A stretch of 64,000 nt of DNA from DATDAH01 sp963725155. GTDB taxonomy: Bacteria > Actinomycetota > Acidimicrobiia > Acidimicrobiales > DATDAH01. Shown piece by piece: positions 56,114 through 64,000 of the stretch. Under the pieces are notes generated by a model. It saw only the letters and a list, made by a program, of their open reading frames with translations. It was not told where the DNA came from and made no database searches. Position 1 is the first letter of the stretch. Every line of letters begins with the position of its first letter. The translations under genes and the position numbers were made by a program. Location: the NCBI GenBank assembly GCA_963725155.1, contig CAVRXU010000008.1, positions 806,001 to 870,000 on the forward strand. The letters are read 5' to 3'.

Positions 56114-56506
56114 ATGGTGCTCGCCACCTACGCACTCGGCGAAGTGCTCTGGACGATGTTCGTCCTGTTCATGTGGATCATCTGGTTCTGGCTGCTGATC
56201 ACCGTCTTCAGCGACCTGTTCCGCGACCACGAGACCTCCGGCGGGGCGAAGGCCCTCTGGTGCATCTTCGTGATCCTGCTCCCGTTCCTCGGCGTGTTCA
56301 TCTACCTCCTCGTCCGCGGTGGCGGCATGGCGGAGCGGTCGATGGCCCAGCAGCAGCGGGCCCAGGCGCAGTTCGACTCCTACGTCAGGGAGACCGCCGG
56401 CAGCGGCGGCTCGGCGGCGGAGATCGCCAACGCCAAGGAGCTGCTGGACAGCGGTGCCATCACCCAGGCGGAGTTCGACCAGCTCAAGGCCAAGGCCCTC
56501 GGCTAG
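56114..56506 (+). CDS. Membrane protein with PLDc_N and SHOCT segments
   Basis: 130 residues. Two membrane segments (about 6-32 and 46-68), the second LWCIFVILLPFLGVFIYLLVRG, match the phospholipase-D-N-terminal-like (PLDc_N) two-helix unit. After a Gln-rich linker the end is a SHOCT motif: EIANAKELLDSGAITQAEFDQLKAKALG. Such proteins are common in actinobacteria and of unknown role. An AAAGGA-like site (56099-56104) precedes the ATG. A GC-rich hairpin follows the gene. Confidence 0.88.
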   Translation: MVLATYALGEVLWTMFVLFMWIIWFWLLITVFSDLFRDHETSGGAKALWCIFVILLPFLGVFIYLLVRGGGMAERSMAQQQRAQAQFDSYVRETAGSGGSAAEIANAKELLDSGAITQAEFDQLKAKALG

Positions 56507-56525
56507 TCCTGCTCTGATCCGGGCC

Positions 56526-56559
56526 GCCGACGCTCCGACCTCACGGTCGGGGCGTCGGC
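56526..56559 (+). terminator. GC-rich hairpin terminator
   Basis: GCCGACGCTCCGACC (56526-56540) pairs with GGTCGGGGCGTCGGC (56545-56559) around a TCAC loop with one mismatch. It lies 20 bp after the PLDc_N/SHOCT stop and just before the DUF2252 remnant. Confidence 0.65.
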
Positions 56560-56574
56560 CCCGACGGACAACTG

Positions 56575-56830
56575 ATGCTGCGCTCCCTGGACGAACGGCG
56601 CGCCGCCTTCTGCCGGGGCCCGGCAAACAGATCCCTCGGAACGACCATGCCGCCTGGTCGCCGGCACCCGACCGCGGCGACCCGGTCGCCCTCGTCGAGC
56701 GCGGCAACGAGGGCTCCCTTCCCTGGCTGGTGCCGATCCGCCACGGCCAGATGTGCATCAGCCCGTTCAGGTTCTGCCGGGGCACCGCCGCGCTGATGGC
56801 GAAGCGAGGCGTCTCGCGGCGACCATCGAC
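56575..56830 (+). pseudogene. Decayed 5' fragment of a second DUF2252 gene
   Basis: From the ATG at 56575 MLRSLDERRAAFCRG aligns with MYRTVEERRADGRAR of the intact gene. After a frame change near 56615 the next frame reads RNDHAAWSPAPDRGDPVALVE and then SLPWLVPIRHGQMCISPFRF, ending around CRGTAALMA. This matches residues 1 to about 75 of the DUF2252 protein 1.9 kb upstream. The remaining ~380 residues are missing. It is a true remnant, since the loss is not just a frame change. It shows that two DUF2252 copies once flanked the PLDc_N/SHOCT gene. Confidence 0.85.
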
Positions 56831-56851
56831 TGAGCCGGGCCGCCCGCCCGG

Positions 56852-59242
56852 TCAGACCAGCTCGGCCTTACGGGAGTAACGCAGGCAGATGTAGCCGGGG
56901 ATGACCGGCAACCAGTAGGTGACCAGCCGGAAGACGACCACTGCGGCCGCGGCCGTGGCACTGTCCACCCCCGCCCCCGTGAGGACCGCGATGAGGGCGG
57001 CCTCGACCCCGCCGACACCGCCGGGTGTGGGGACAGCGGCACCGACGGTGCTACCCACGAGGTAGAGCATCCCGAGGTCGGCGAAACCGATCGTGATGTC
57101 GAAGGCCCGGCAGCTGGCCACGAAGCACATGATCGTGAGGAGCTTGGCCAGGCCAGCCCCGCCGAAGAGCAGGCCGAGCTTGTCCGGACGGCCGGCCAGG
57201 CCTTTGAACTCGCCCCCCAGCCGGGCCCAGCCGATCTTCAGCCATCGGGTGGCGAAGGTCCGCGCGCTGGGGATCACGAGCACGAGGCCGATGAACAAGG
57301 CCGCCACCACCACCACGACGGCCACGATCGAGATGTCGGGGAAGTCGAGCGCGCCGCCGGGTGAGTTCCCGGCCCAGAGGACGAAGATGACGACGAGGAC
57401 GACCTGCATGACCCCGCTGGCCGCGCTGGTGATGCCCACTGCCGTCGCGGCCACGGCCACGTCGGTCCCGCCCTTCTGGAGGTAGCGGACCCGCATGGCC
57501 ATGCCCCCGGCGTTCATGGGGGTGAAGCGGTTGAGGAAGGACTGGCCGAACATCACGATCGTCGTGCGCCCGAGGGGCAGCGGCCGCAGCACCGAGCCCA
57601 TCAGGCTCAGTGCCCCCGCGACGTAGGTCAGCCCGGCCAGCACGATCGTCAACGGCAGCCGGCTCCAGTCGGCCTCCGACAGGGCTTCGGAGATGTCGCC
57701 CCAGTTGCTGATGAAGGCCAGCGCGACCAGCACGAGGAACACGACACCGAAGGCGCTGGCGATCTGGCCCCACCCGATCCGCTCGAGCGGGAACAGCTCG
57801 ACGGCGTCTGCCCCGGTGGTGGCCTGCACCTGCACGCGGACCGCCGTGACCAACTCCTTGTCCTCCTTGACCAGCTGACGCGTCGAGGGCGACAGGGCGA
57901 GGGGTTGGATGAGCGGGAGGGCCTCGGTGAGCTGCTCGGACGACACGATCTCGGCCGCCACGGCCACCGCCCGTTCCGGCCCCACGACGGCCGCGGTGGC
58001 CACCAGGAGCTCGGCCACATCGGCGGCCAAGCGGAGGTCGGTGGCCGCCAACTGCGACCAGCGCAGCCCGATGATGGTCGGGGCCCCGTCGGCCCCGACG
58101 AGGACCTGGTCGGTGCTCAACCGGCGGTGGGCGATCCGGCTGGCGTGGAGTCGGGCGACTTGAGCCCAGACCTCGTGGAGCAGCGCATCGGTGACCTCGC
58201 CCTGGTCGAGGTCGGCGAGCGCCCGGCCCTCGATCAGCTCGAGCGCCAGCAGGCCGTCGTCGTCCGGCGTCTCGCCCACGGCCACCACGCCGGCGACGGC
58301 GGCGCCGGCCCCGGCCGCCAGGTAGGAGGCCAACGCCTCGTGGCGAACCTGCGCGCCGGGGCGGACGTCGGCGAGCTGGTCCTCGATTCCCTTGACCCGC
58401 AGCATCCGCCAGGCCCGGTAGAGGAGGTCGGCGTCCCGCTCGTCGCGTCCGACGAAGGTCACGTGGACGGGCGGCCCGTCCGCCCGTCGGCCGACGAACA
58501 CCGGGCGACCGTCGGACGGCAACGACTCGAGCGAGTCGACCTCCAGACCGGACCGGGCCAGGGCGTCGATCAGGCTCGCCTCGTTGAATCGACGGGCCGG
58601 CGCCCCGAAGACGGCGAGCACAGCGGAGCCCACGACCACGCCGACGAGCACGGCGATCAGGACACTGACCGGGACGGCGGCCGCCGTGATCAAGCGCAAA
58701 ACGGCCACCAGCCCGACCCCCAACCACAGCGTGCGCCGCCACCGGCGGTGGAGGAGGGGGGACACGGCGATCACCACCGCGGCCATTGCCGCGAGGTAGG
58801 TCGACGACGGGAAGGCCCGGCCGGTGATCCACGAATCGGCCCCCTCCGCGACCGCCAGCCGGGCCGGGGCCACCCGGTCGAGCCAGTCGGTGAGCAGGGC
58901 CATGGCCACGGCGGAGACGACCACCGCGGCGAGCGTCACCAGCAACGGGCGCCACGAACGGCGCAGGCACGCCCACAGGAGGCCGACCACCGGGAGGGCG
59001 AGTGCCGCCACCTGGAGCACGCCGGCGACGAGGCTGCGAGCCGAGGCGGGAAGGTGACGGGCGGCGTCGACGAGGTCGTCGGACAGGTTGGTCAGGGCGT
59101 CGGGCTCGACGGCCGTGAGCAGGAGCACCGCGGCGAGGGCCAAGGAAGCGGCGACGAGGCGGGCCAGGTCGGCGGGATGGCGCCGCCATTCGATCGCCGC
59201 CCCCTGACCCATGCCCGGAACGTAGTGTGCAGTCAGGTTCAC
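56852..59242 (-). CDS. Flippase-like membrane protein (LPG synthase TM domain) with a pseudokinase domain
   Basis: 796 residues in three parts. Residues about 25-215 have six membrane segments, PAP2-like (the end of one reads SWITGRAFPSSTYLAAMAAV). Residues about 220-470 look like a protein kinase, but the catalytic loop reads AHRRLSTDQVLV (no HRD/Asn) and the DFG position reads IIGLRW, so it is likely inactive. Residues about 485-790 are the MprF/UPF0104 flippase domain with SFLNRFTPMNAGGMAMRVRYLQ and GAAVPTPGGVGGVEAALIAVL. It probably moves lipids or polyprenyl-linked molecules across the membrane. The GTG at 59242 or the ATG at 59212 may be the start. Confidence 0.88.
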   Translation of the reverse strand: MNLTAHYVPGMGQGAAIEWRRHPADLARLVAASLALAAVLLLTAVEPDALTNLSDDLVDAARHLPASARSLVAGVLQVAALALPVVGLLWACLRRSWRPLLVTLAAVVVSAVAMALLTDWLDRVAPARLAVAEGADSWITGRAFPSSTYLAAMAAVVIAVSPLLHRRWRRTLWLGVGLVAVLRLITAAAVPVSVLIAVLVGVVVGSAVLAVFGAPARRFNEASLIDALARSGLEVDSLESLPSDGRPVFVGRRADGPPVHVTFVGRDERDADLLYRAWRMLRVKGIEDQLADVRPGAQVRHEALASYLAAGAGAAVAGVVAVGETPDDDGLLALELIEGRALADLDQGEVTDALLHEVWAQVARLHASRIAHRRLSTDQVLVGADGAPTIIGLRWSQLAATDLRLAADVAELLVATAAVVGPERAVAVAAEIVSSEQLTEALPLIQPLALSPSTRQLVKEDKELVTAVRVQVQATTGADAVELFPLERIGWGQIASAFGVVFLVLVALAFISNWGDISEALSEADWSRLPLTIVLAGLTYVAGALSLMGSVLRPLPLGRTTIVMFGQSFLNRFTPMNAGGMAMRVRYLQKGGTDVAVAATAVGITSAASGVMQVVLVVIFVLWAGNSPGGALDFPDISIVAVVVVVAALFIGLVLVIPSARTFATRWLKIGWARLGGEFKGLAGRPDKLGLLFGGAGLAKLLTIMCFVASCRAFDITIGFADLGMLYLVGSTVGAAVPTPGGVGGVEAALIAVLTGAGVDSATAAAAVVVFRLVTYWLPVIPGYICLRYSRKAELV

Positions 59243-59316
59243 CCAAACTGGGTGACGCCGGTCAGGGTCCCCGGGGGGATGCTCGGTCGGCAGCTTGACG
59301 ACGGGAAGACGCGCCG

Positions 59317-59883
59317 ATGCCCCAGGACACCACCGAGATCCCGCCCCCGCCGAGGCCTGTCGAGTACGCGGGCATGGACAAGTCGACGGGGACGATGCTC
59401 ATCGTGGTCGGCCTGCTGCTGGTCGGCCTCGGCATCGTGCTGCTGATCAACCCGTTCGCCGCCATCTGGATCCTGGGCGTGCTCATCGGCGTCTCGCTGA
59501 TCATCGGCGGGGTGGCCGAGGTCCTGTCCGGCCGTGAGAGTCCCGGCCCGGCCTGGCACGCGTGGGTCGGCGGGGGCGTCATCATCATCGGCGGGATCGT
59601 CGCCGCCTTCTGGCCGGACGCCACCGTCTGGGTTCTCGCGGTCATCGCCGGCGTCGTGCTGGCGGTCTCCGGGGCCGTCGCCATCGTGACCGCCTTCGCC
59701 GGGCCGTCCGACGACCGCGGCCCACGCCTCACCTTCGGCGTGATCAGTCTCGTCATCGGCGTCGTCGTTCTGGCCTGGCCCGACGCCACGCTCCTGGTCT
59801 TGGCCATCCTCATCGGGCTCCGCACTCTGATCAACGGCCTGCTGGCCATCGGGATCGGCGTCAACGTCCGGAGGCTCGGCTGA
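59317..59883 (+). CDS. HdeD-family (DUF308) membrane protein
   Basis: 188 residues with six membrane segments arranged as three similar pairs (GTMLIVVGLLLVGLGIVLLI, WILGVLIGVSLIIGGVAEVL and so on). WPDAT appears twice, at the start of the second and third pairs, a mark of DUF308/HdeD repeats. In E. coli HdeD is linked to acid resistance at high cell density; here the function is unknown. It overlaps the next gene by TGATG and heads the four-gene set running to the window end. Confidence 0.88.
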   Translation: MPQDTTEIPPPPRPVEYAGMDKSTGTMLIVVGLLLVGLGIVLLINPFAAIWILGVLIGVSLIIGGVAEVLSGRESPGPAWHAWVGGGVIIIGGIVAAFWPDATVWVLAVIAGVVLAVSGAVAIVTAFAGPSDDRGPRLTFGVISLVIGVVVLAWPDATLLVLAILIGLRTLINGLLAIGIGVNVRRLG

Positions 59884-61274
59884 TGGCCGCCGACGAGGAA
59901 CCGACACCGGTCGACGGCACGGCGGCCGTGGACGAGGAAGACGTGGCGGCGCTCAAGGCCGAGCGGGACGAACTGGCCCACGAGGTCGAGGTGCTCCAGA
60001 CCCGCAAGAAGCGCAAGGGCCGGGCCCGCGGTGTCCTGGCCGTGATCGGCGTGGTCATGTCGTGCATCCTGCTGGTCGCCGCCTGCCTCGGCGTGTTCGT
60101 CCGCCGAAGCTTCCTGAAGACCGACAACTTCAGCAATCGGGCGGGGAGCCTGATCGACGACCCCGGGGTCCAGACCGCCCTGAGCGCGTACCTCACCGAC
60201 CAACTCAACCAGCTCATCAACCCGGAGGAGATCCTCCAGGACGCCCTGCCCGACCGGGCCCAGATCCTCGCCGTGCCGCTGTCCGGCGCCGTCGAGAACT
60301 TCATCGGCGACCAGGTTTCGACCTTCGTGGCGTCGGACACCTTCGCCCGCCTCTGGAAGGACGCCGTGGAGCTCGCCCACCGCGAGGTCGTCCGCGTGCT
60401 CGAGGGCAACACGCCGCTGGTCGAGGAGAGCAAGGACCACATCGTCATCAACCTGCTCCCGGTGATCAACGGAGTGCTGGCCAAGATCGGAGAGGCCTCC
60501 CCCGATATCTTCGGTCGCACCGTCGACCTGCCGACCGTCACCGTCGACGACGTGCCCGACGCCGCCCGTCAGGCCATCGGCAACGCCCTCGGCGTCACCC
60601 TGGACGACAACTTCGGCACGTTCACCGTCTATGACAACGGGGCCCTCAGCTCCGCCCAGGAGGCGGTGAAGGTGTCCGACAAGTTGGTCTGGCTCCTGGT
60701 GGTGCTCGCCCCGCTGGCCATCCTGGCCACGCTGCTCATCTCGGTGCGACGGCGGCGGACGCTCCTGCAGCTCACCGTCGGCATCGCCCTGAGCATGATC
60801 CTGCTCCGCCGCTTGGTCTTCCTGTTCCAGAAGGACCTGCTCGACTACGTGCGCATCGAGCGCAACGTTCCGGCGGTCGAGGCGACGAGCAACACCTTCC
60901 TCGACCCGCTGACCACCGGTGCGCTGTGGCTCGGCATCGGCGCCCTGGTCGTCGCGGCCATCGCGGCCATCACCGGCCCCTACGGCTGGGCCGTCCGCCT
61001 CCGGACCGGCACCGTCCGACTCACGCGGTCGGTGGGCTCCGCCGTCTCGGGCAAGGCCGAGGACCCCGCCACGACGGCGTGGATCGCGGCCAACCTCGAC
61101 AAGCTCCGCATCGCCGGCGCCGTCGTCGGCGTCCTGCTGATCTGGTGGCTCGACATCTCCTGGCTGGGGTTCTTCCTGCTGGTCGCTCTCGTCGGGGCCT
61201 ATGAGCTCGCGCTGGCCCGGTTGGCCGAGCGGGCGATCCCGGTCGAGCCCGAGCCGGTCGACGCCACCCCCTGA
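59883..61274 (+). CDS. Large actinobacterial membrane protein of unknown function
   Basis: 463 residues. An acidic coiled-coil start (EDVAALKAERDELAHEVEVLQ) precedes a first membrane helix at about 50-75. An outer domain of about 200 residues follows (NFSNRAGSLIDDPGVQTALSAY... VTLDDNFGTFTVY), then four helices to the end. The layout with FSNRAGSLIDDPGVQ is seen in other actinobacterial integral membrane proteins of unknown role. Its start overlaps the HdeD stop and SulP follows after 8 bp, so all are co-expressed. Confidence 0.8.
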   Translation: MAADEEPTPVDGTAAVDEEDVAALKAERDELAHEVEVLQTRKKRKGRARGVLAVIGVVMSCILLVAACLGVFVRRSFLKTDNFSNRAGSLIDDPGVQTALSAYLTDQLNQLINPEEILQDALPDRAQILAVPLSGAVENFIGDQVSTFVASDTFARLWKDAVELAHREVVRVLEGNTPLVEESKDHIVINLLPVINGVLAKIGEASPDIFGRTVDLPTVTVDDVPDAARQAIGNALGVTLDDNFGTFTVYDNGALSSAQEAVKVSDKLVWLLVVLAPLAILATLLISVRRRRTLLQLTVGIALSMILLRRLVFLFQKDLLDYVRIERNVPAVEATSNTFLDPLTTGALWLGIGALVVAAIAAITGPYGWAVRLRTGTVRLTRSVGSAVSGKAEDPATTAWIAANLDKLRIAGAVVGVLLIWWLDISWLGFFLLVALVGAYELALARLAERAIPVEPEPVDATP

Positions 61275-61282
61275 ACCGGGCC

Positions 61283-62995
61283 GTGAGCACGACACGGCAC
61301 GCGGTAGAGGCCTACGTCCCCGGCCTACGAGCGGTCCGCACCTACGAGCGATCCTGGCTCTCCGCCGATGTCGTGGCGGGGCTGGTCCTGGCCGCGATCT
61401 TGGTCCCCCAGGGCATGGCCTACGCCGAATTGGCCGGGCTTCCTCCGGTCACCGGTCTCTACACCACCGTGGCCTGCCTCATCGGCTACGCCATCTTCGG
61501 CCCGTCACGGGTGCTCGTCCTCGGCCCGGACTCGTCGATCTCGCCCCTGATCCTCGCCGCCATCACCCCGCTGCTCGTGGGCTCGGACCCGGCTGCCGCC
61601 ATCGCCCTGGCCGGGATGCTGGCCATCATGGTCGGGCTCATCGAGGTCGGCCTGGGACTCGGTCGGCTCGGCTTCGTCGCCGACCTGCTCTCCACCGAGG
61701 TCCAGGTCGGGTACATGAACGGCCTCGGCATCACCATCATCGTGGGCCAGTTGCCGAAGCTCTTCGGCTTCTCCACCGACGCCGACTCGTTCTTCGAAGA
61801 GCTCAATGCCTTCGTCTCCGGCCTCGACGAGACCGATGCCACGACCCTCGTCGTCGGGCTCTGCGTCCTCGTCGTCCTCCTCGTGTTGCCCCACTTCACC
61901 AAGCGGGTACCAGCCGTCCTCGTGGCCGTGGTCGGGGCCACGCTCGTCTCGGCCGTCCTCGACCTGGCCGCGGACGGGGTCACCACCGTCGGCGCCCTGC
62001 CCCAGGGGGTGCCGTCACCGGAGCTGCCCTGGACCCAGGTCAGCGACCTCGGGCCGCTGCTCGTGGCCGCCGCCGGCATCACCCTCGTCTCCCTCACTGA
62101 CACGATCGCCACGGCCACGTCCTTCGCGGCGCGGCGGGGCGACGAGGTCGAGCCCAACCAGGAGATGATCGGTATGGGCGCGGCGAACATCACCGCCGGC
62201 CTCTTCCAGGGCTTCGCCGTGTCGACCAGTGGCTCACGCACGGCGGTGGCCGAGCAGTCCGGGGCCCGCTCCCAGCTGACTGGGGTCGTGGGTGCCGGTC
62301 TGGTCGTGGTCCTCCTGCTCTTCCTCAACTCGTTGCTCGCCGACCTCCCCCAGACGGCCCTGGCGGCGGTGGTCATCACCGCCGCCCTGTCGCTGATGGA
62401 TCTCCGGGTCCTCCGGCGCTATCTCCGGGTACGGAAGAGCGCCCTCGTCTTGTCCCTGGTGGCCACCGCCGGCGTCGTCTTCTTCGGCGTGCTCCAGGGC
62501 ATCGTCGTGGCCATCGTCCTCGCCATCCTGATGTTCTTCCGGCGCAACTGGTGGCCCCACGGCGCAGTCCTCGGCCAGGTACCCGGCCTCAGGGGTTGGC
62601 ACAGCGTCGACGGCCACGACGATGCCGTCCAGATCCCCGGTGTCGTCGTCTACCGGTGGGAGGCGCCCCTGTTCTTCGCCAACGCCGGGGAGTTCCGCCA
62701 GCAGGTCCGCCACCTGGCCCGTGAGCAGCAGCCCTCGTGGATCGTCCTGCAGTGCGAGGCGATCACCGACATCGACGTCACCGCGGCGGACATGCTCCGC
62801 CAGCTGGACGACGAACTCAACGCCCAGGGGATCCACCTCGCCTTCGCCGAGCTGCGCAGTCGGCTGCAGGAGCAGGCCCTCCGCTACGGGCTGCTGGAGA
62901 CCCTGGACCACGACCACTTCTACCCGACGCTCACCATGGCGCTGGACGAGGTCCGCGCCGAAGGCATCGAGCGCCGGAACGAGGAGGAACGATGA
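61283..62995 (+). CDS. SulP-family anion (sulfate/bicarbonate) transporter
   Basis: 570 residues. About twelve membrane segments occupy residues 30-410, with the family motif LVPQGMAYAELAGLPPVTGLY (about 40-60) and EVEPNQEMIGMGAANITAGLFQ. The C-terminal STAS domain spans about 440-555 (VVVYRWEAPLFFANAGEF, ITDIDVTAADML). Such carriers take up sulfate, bicarbonate or other anions. The start is a GTG at 61283. Its stop overlaps the lipid kinase gene (ATGA). Confidence 0.94.
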   Translation: MSTTRHAVEAYVPGLRAVRTYERSWLSADVVAGLVLAAILVPQGMAYAELAGLPPVTGLYTTVACLIGYAIFGPSRVLVLGPDSSISPLILAAITPLLVGSDPAAAIALAGMLAIMVGLIEVGLGLGRLGFVADLLSTEVQVGYMNGLGITIIVGQLPKLFGFSTDADSFFEELNAFVSGLDETDATTLVVGLCVLVVLLVLPHFTKRVPAVLVAVVGATLVSAVLDLAADGVTTVGALPQGVPSPELPWTQVSDLGPLLVAAAGITLVSLTDTIATATSFAARRGDEVEPNQEMIGMGAANITAGLFQGFAVSTSGSRTAVAEQSGARSQLTGVVGAGLVVVLLLFLNSLLADLPQTALAAVVITAALSLMDLRVLRRYLRVRKSALVLSLVATAGVVFFGVLQGIVVAIVLAILMFFRRNWWPHGAVLGQVPGLRGWHSVDGHDDAVQIPGVVVYRWEAPLFFANAGEFRQQVRHLAREQQPSWIVLQCEAITDIDVTAADMLRQLDDELNAQGIHLAFAELRSRLQEQALRYGLLETLDHDHFYPTLTMALDEVRAEGIERRNEEER

Positions 62996-64000
62996 ACGAC
63001 GCCGACCCCGACACCGCCATCGCCCCGCGCCGCCGCGCCGCCGCCCTCGGCGCGCTCCTGGCCGGCACCGCCGCGCTGGTGACCGCCGTCGTCGGCCTGC
63101 GCGGTGACCTCGGGCGCGCTGTCCTCGCCGGCATCGCCGTCCTGCTGGTGGTCGCCTTGGTCTGGACGACGACGACGCGGCGGGGAACAGCGCGACGGGC
63201 GGCCGGCGTCGGGCTCCTCGTCGCCATCGCCTTGCTCCTCGTCACCATTCTCACCGCCGAGGGTCATGGGCTCCTGGTGATCGTCGTCCTCGCCCTGGTG
63301 GCGGGTTCGGCGGCCTTCTCCCGCTACGCCCTGCACCGGGACCGGACCACCCTGGAGGCGACGCCGACCCCCGGCGCCCCCGTCGGGCCGGCCGTCCGCG
63401 GCGCGCTGATCATGAACCTGAAGTCCGGCGGCGGGAAGGCCGAGCGCTTCCACCTCGAGGACGAAGCCCGGAGCCGCGGCATCGAGGCCATCGTGCTGCG
63501 TCCCGGCGATGACCTGCTCCAACTGGCCCGGGACGCCATCGAGCGAGGCGCCGACGTGGTCGGCATGGCGGGAGGGGACGGGTCCCAGGCCCTGGTGGCG
63601 TCGGTCGCCATGCAGGCCGACGTGCCACTCGTCTGCATCCCGGCCGGCACCCGGAACCACTTCGCCCTCGACCTCGGCCTCGACCGCGATGATGTGATCG
63701 GCGCCCTCGACGCCTTCGGCGCAGCCGTCGAGCGGCGTATCGACCTCGCCAGCGTCGGTGACCGGGTCTTCGTCAACAACGTCTCGCTGGGCGTGTACGC
63801 CAAGATCGTCCAGTCGGAGGAGTACCGCGACGCGAAACGGCAGACCACGGCCAAGCTCCTGCCGGATCTGCTCGGCCCCGACGCCGATCCCTTCGACCTG
63901 CGCTTCTCCGGTCCCGATGGCACCGACCACACGGGCGCCCAGATCATCCAGGTGTCCAACAACCCCTACGTCCTGACCCGGCTCGGCGGGTTCGGCACCC
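62992..64000 (+). CDS. Diacylglycerol/sphingosine kinase-like protein (3' end beyond window)
   Basis: 336 residues are visible, starting MNDADPDTAIAPRRRAAALG; the frame is open to the window end. Four membrane segments lie at about 17-120. The kinase domain then begins with ALIMNLKSGGGKAERFHL (about 138-155), the ATP-site GGDGS at 194-198 in VGMAGGDGSQALVA and PLVCIPAGTRNHFALDLG. It would phosphorylate a lipid such as diacylglycerol at the membrane. It overlaps sulP by four bases. Joining a membrane part to a DAGK domain is seen in actinobacteria. The C-terminal lid is not in the window. Confidence 0.9.
   Translation, partial: MNDADPDTAIAPRRRAAALGALLAGTAALVTAVVGLRGDLGRAVLAGIAVLLVVALVWTTTTRRGTARRAAGVGLLVAIALLLVTILTAEGHGLLVIVVLALVAGSAAFSRYALHRDRTTLEATPTPGAPVGPAVRGALIMNLKSGGGKAERFHLEDEARSRGIEAIVLRPGDDLLQLARDAIERGADVVGMAGGDGSQALVASVAMQADVPLVCIPAGTRNHFALDLGLDRDDVIGALDAFGAAVERRIDLASVGDRVFVNNVSLGVYAKIVQSEEYRDAKRQTTAKLLPDLLGPDADPFDLRFSGPDGTDHTGAQIIQVSNNPYVLTRLGGFGT

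Overview
The window is very GC-rich DNA that is almost completely filled with genes on both strands. It looks chromosomal and actinobacterial. The signs are two WhiB-family regulators, a GuaB3-type IMP dehydrogenase beside guaA, an F420-type luciferase-like oxidoreductase, polyphosphate kinase overlapping a NUDIX gene, many GTG starts and several probably leaderless genes. A deep-branching actinobacterium such as Acidimicrobiia (Iamia-like) is my guess; I cannot prove it from sequence alone. I see no tRNA, rRNA, CRISPR array, transposase or prophage.

Layout. 0-5.5 kb: NUDIX (cut), ppk, a small unknown gene, whiB, an ECF sigma/anti-sigma pair, tatA, ftcD-like and a whiB2-like gene. 5.7-11.3 kb: a MoxR-ATPase/VWA pair divergent from a GH2 glycosidase. 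11.4-13.8 kb: sdhAB without membrane anchors. 13.8-16 kb: two membrane-protein genes broken by many frame changes, then DedA. 16-19 kb: SCP2-like, Fpg/Nei and malate dehydrogenase. 19-26 kb: a penicillin-binding protein, aldehyde dehydrogenase, YbdK ligase, BON protein, acetoacetyl-CoA synthetase and a universal stress protein. 26-34 kb: icd, metF, folD, purH, purN, sucD and sucC. 34-44 kb: acyl-CoA ligase, VOC protein, pcrA, YihY, F420 oxidoreductase, ZapE and an Rrf2 regulator. 44.8-54.5 kb: a large secreted M14 carboxypeptidase, TauE/SafE exporter, formylglycine-generating enzyme, guaA and guaB3 (both badly frame-broken), and a PLP decarboxylase. 54.6-64 kb: DUF2252 protein plus a decayed copy, a PLDc_N/SHOCT protein, a pseudokinase-flippase fusion, HdeD, a large membrane protein, a SulP transporter and a lipid kinase (cut).

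Themes. TCA-cycle genes (sdhAB, mdh, icd, sucCD) lie scattered over 23 kb between one-carbon/purine genes (metF, folD, purH, purN; later guaA and guaB3). Envelope and membrane functions dominate the last 8 kb.

The most unusual feature is a set of intergenic palindromes. Six hairpins of nearly constant length (47-49 bp) but different stem sequence lie between 17.8 and 43.0 kb. Three of them sit in the middle of larger, related, imperfectly palindromic elements of about 300-350 bp. Each larger element exactly fills the gap between two convergent genes (fpg/mdh; unknown/unknown; F420 oxidoreductase/zapE). The shared outer arms, variable cores and fixed core length resemble a modular repeat family that I do not recognise.

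Caution: two patches (13.8-15.3 kb and 50.7-52.6 kb), folD and one small membrane gene carry single-base frame changes, often in G/C runs. Because guaA and folD are normally needed, these look more like sequence errors than real gene death.
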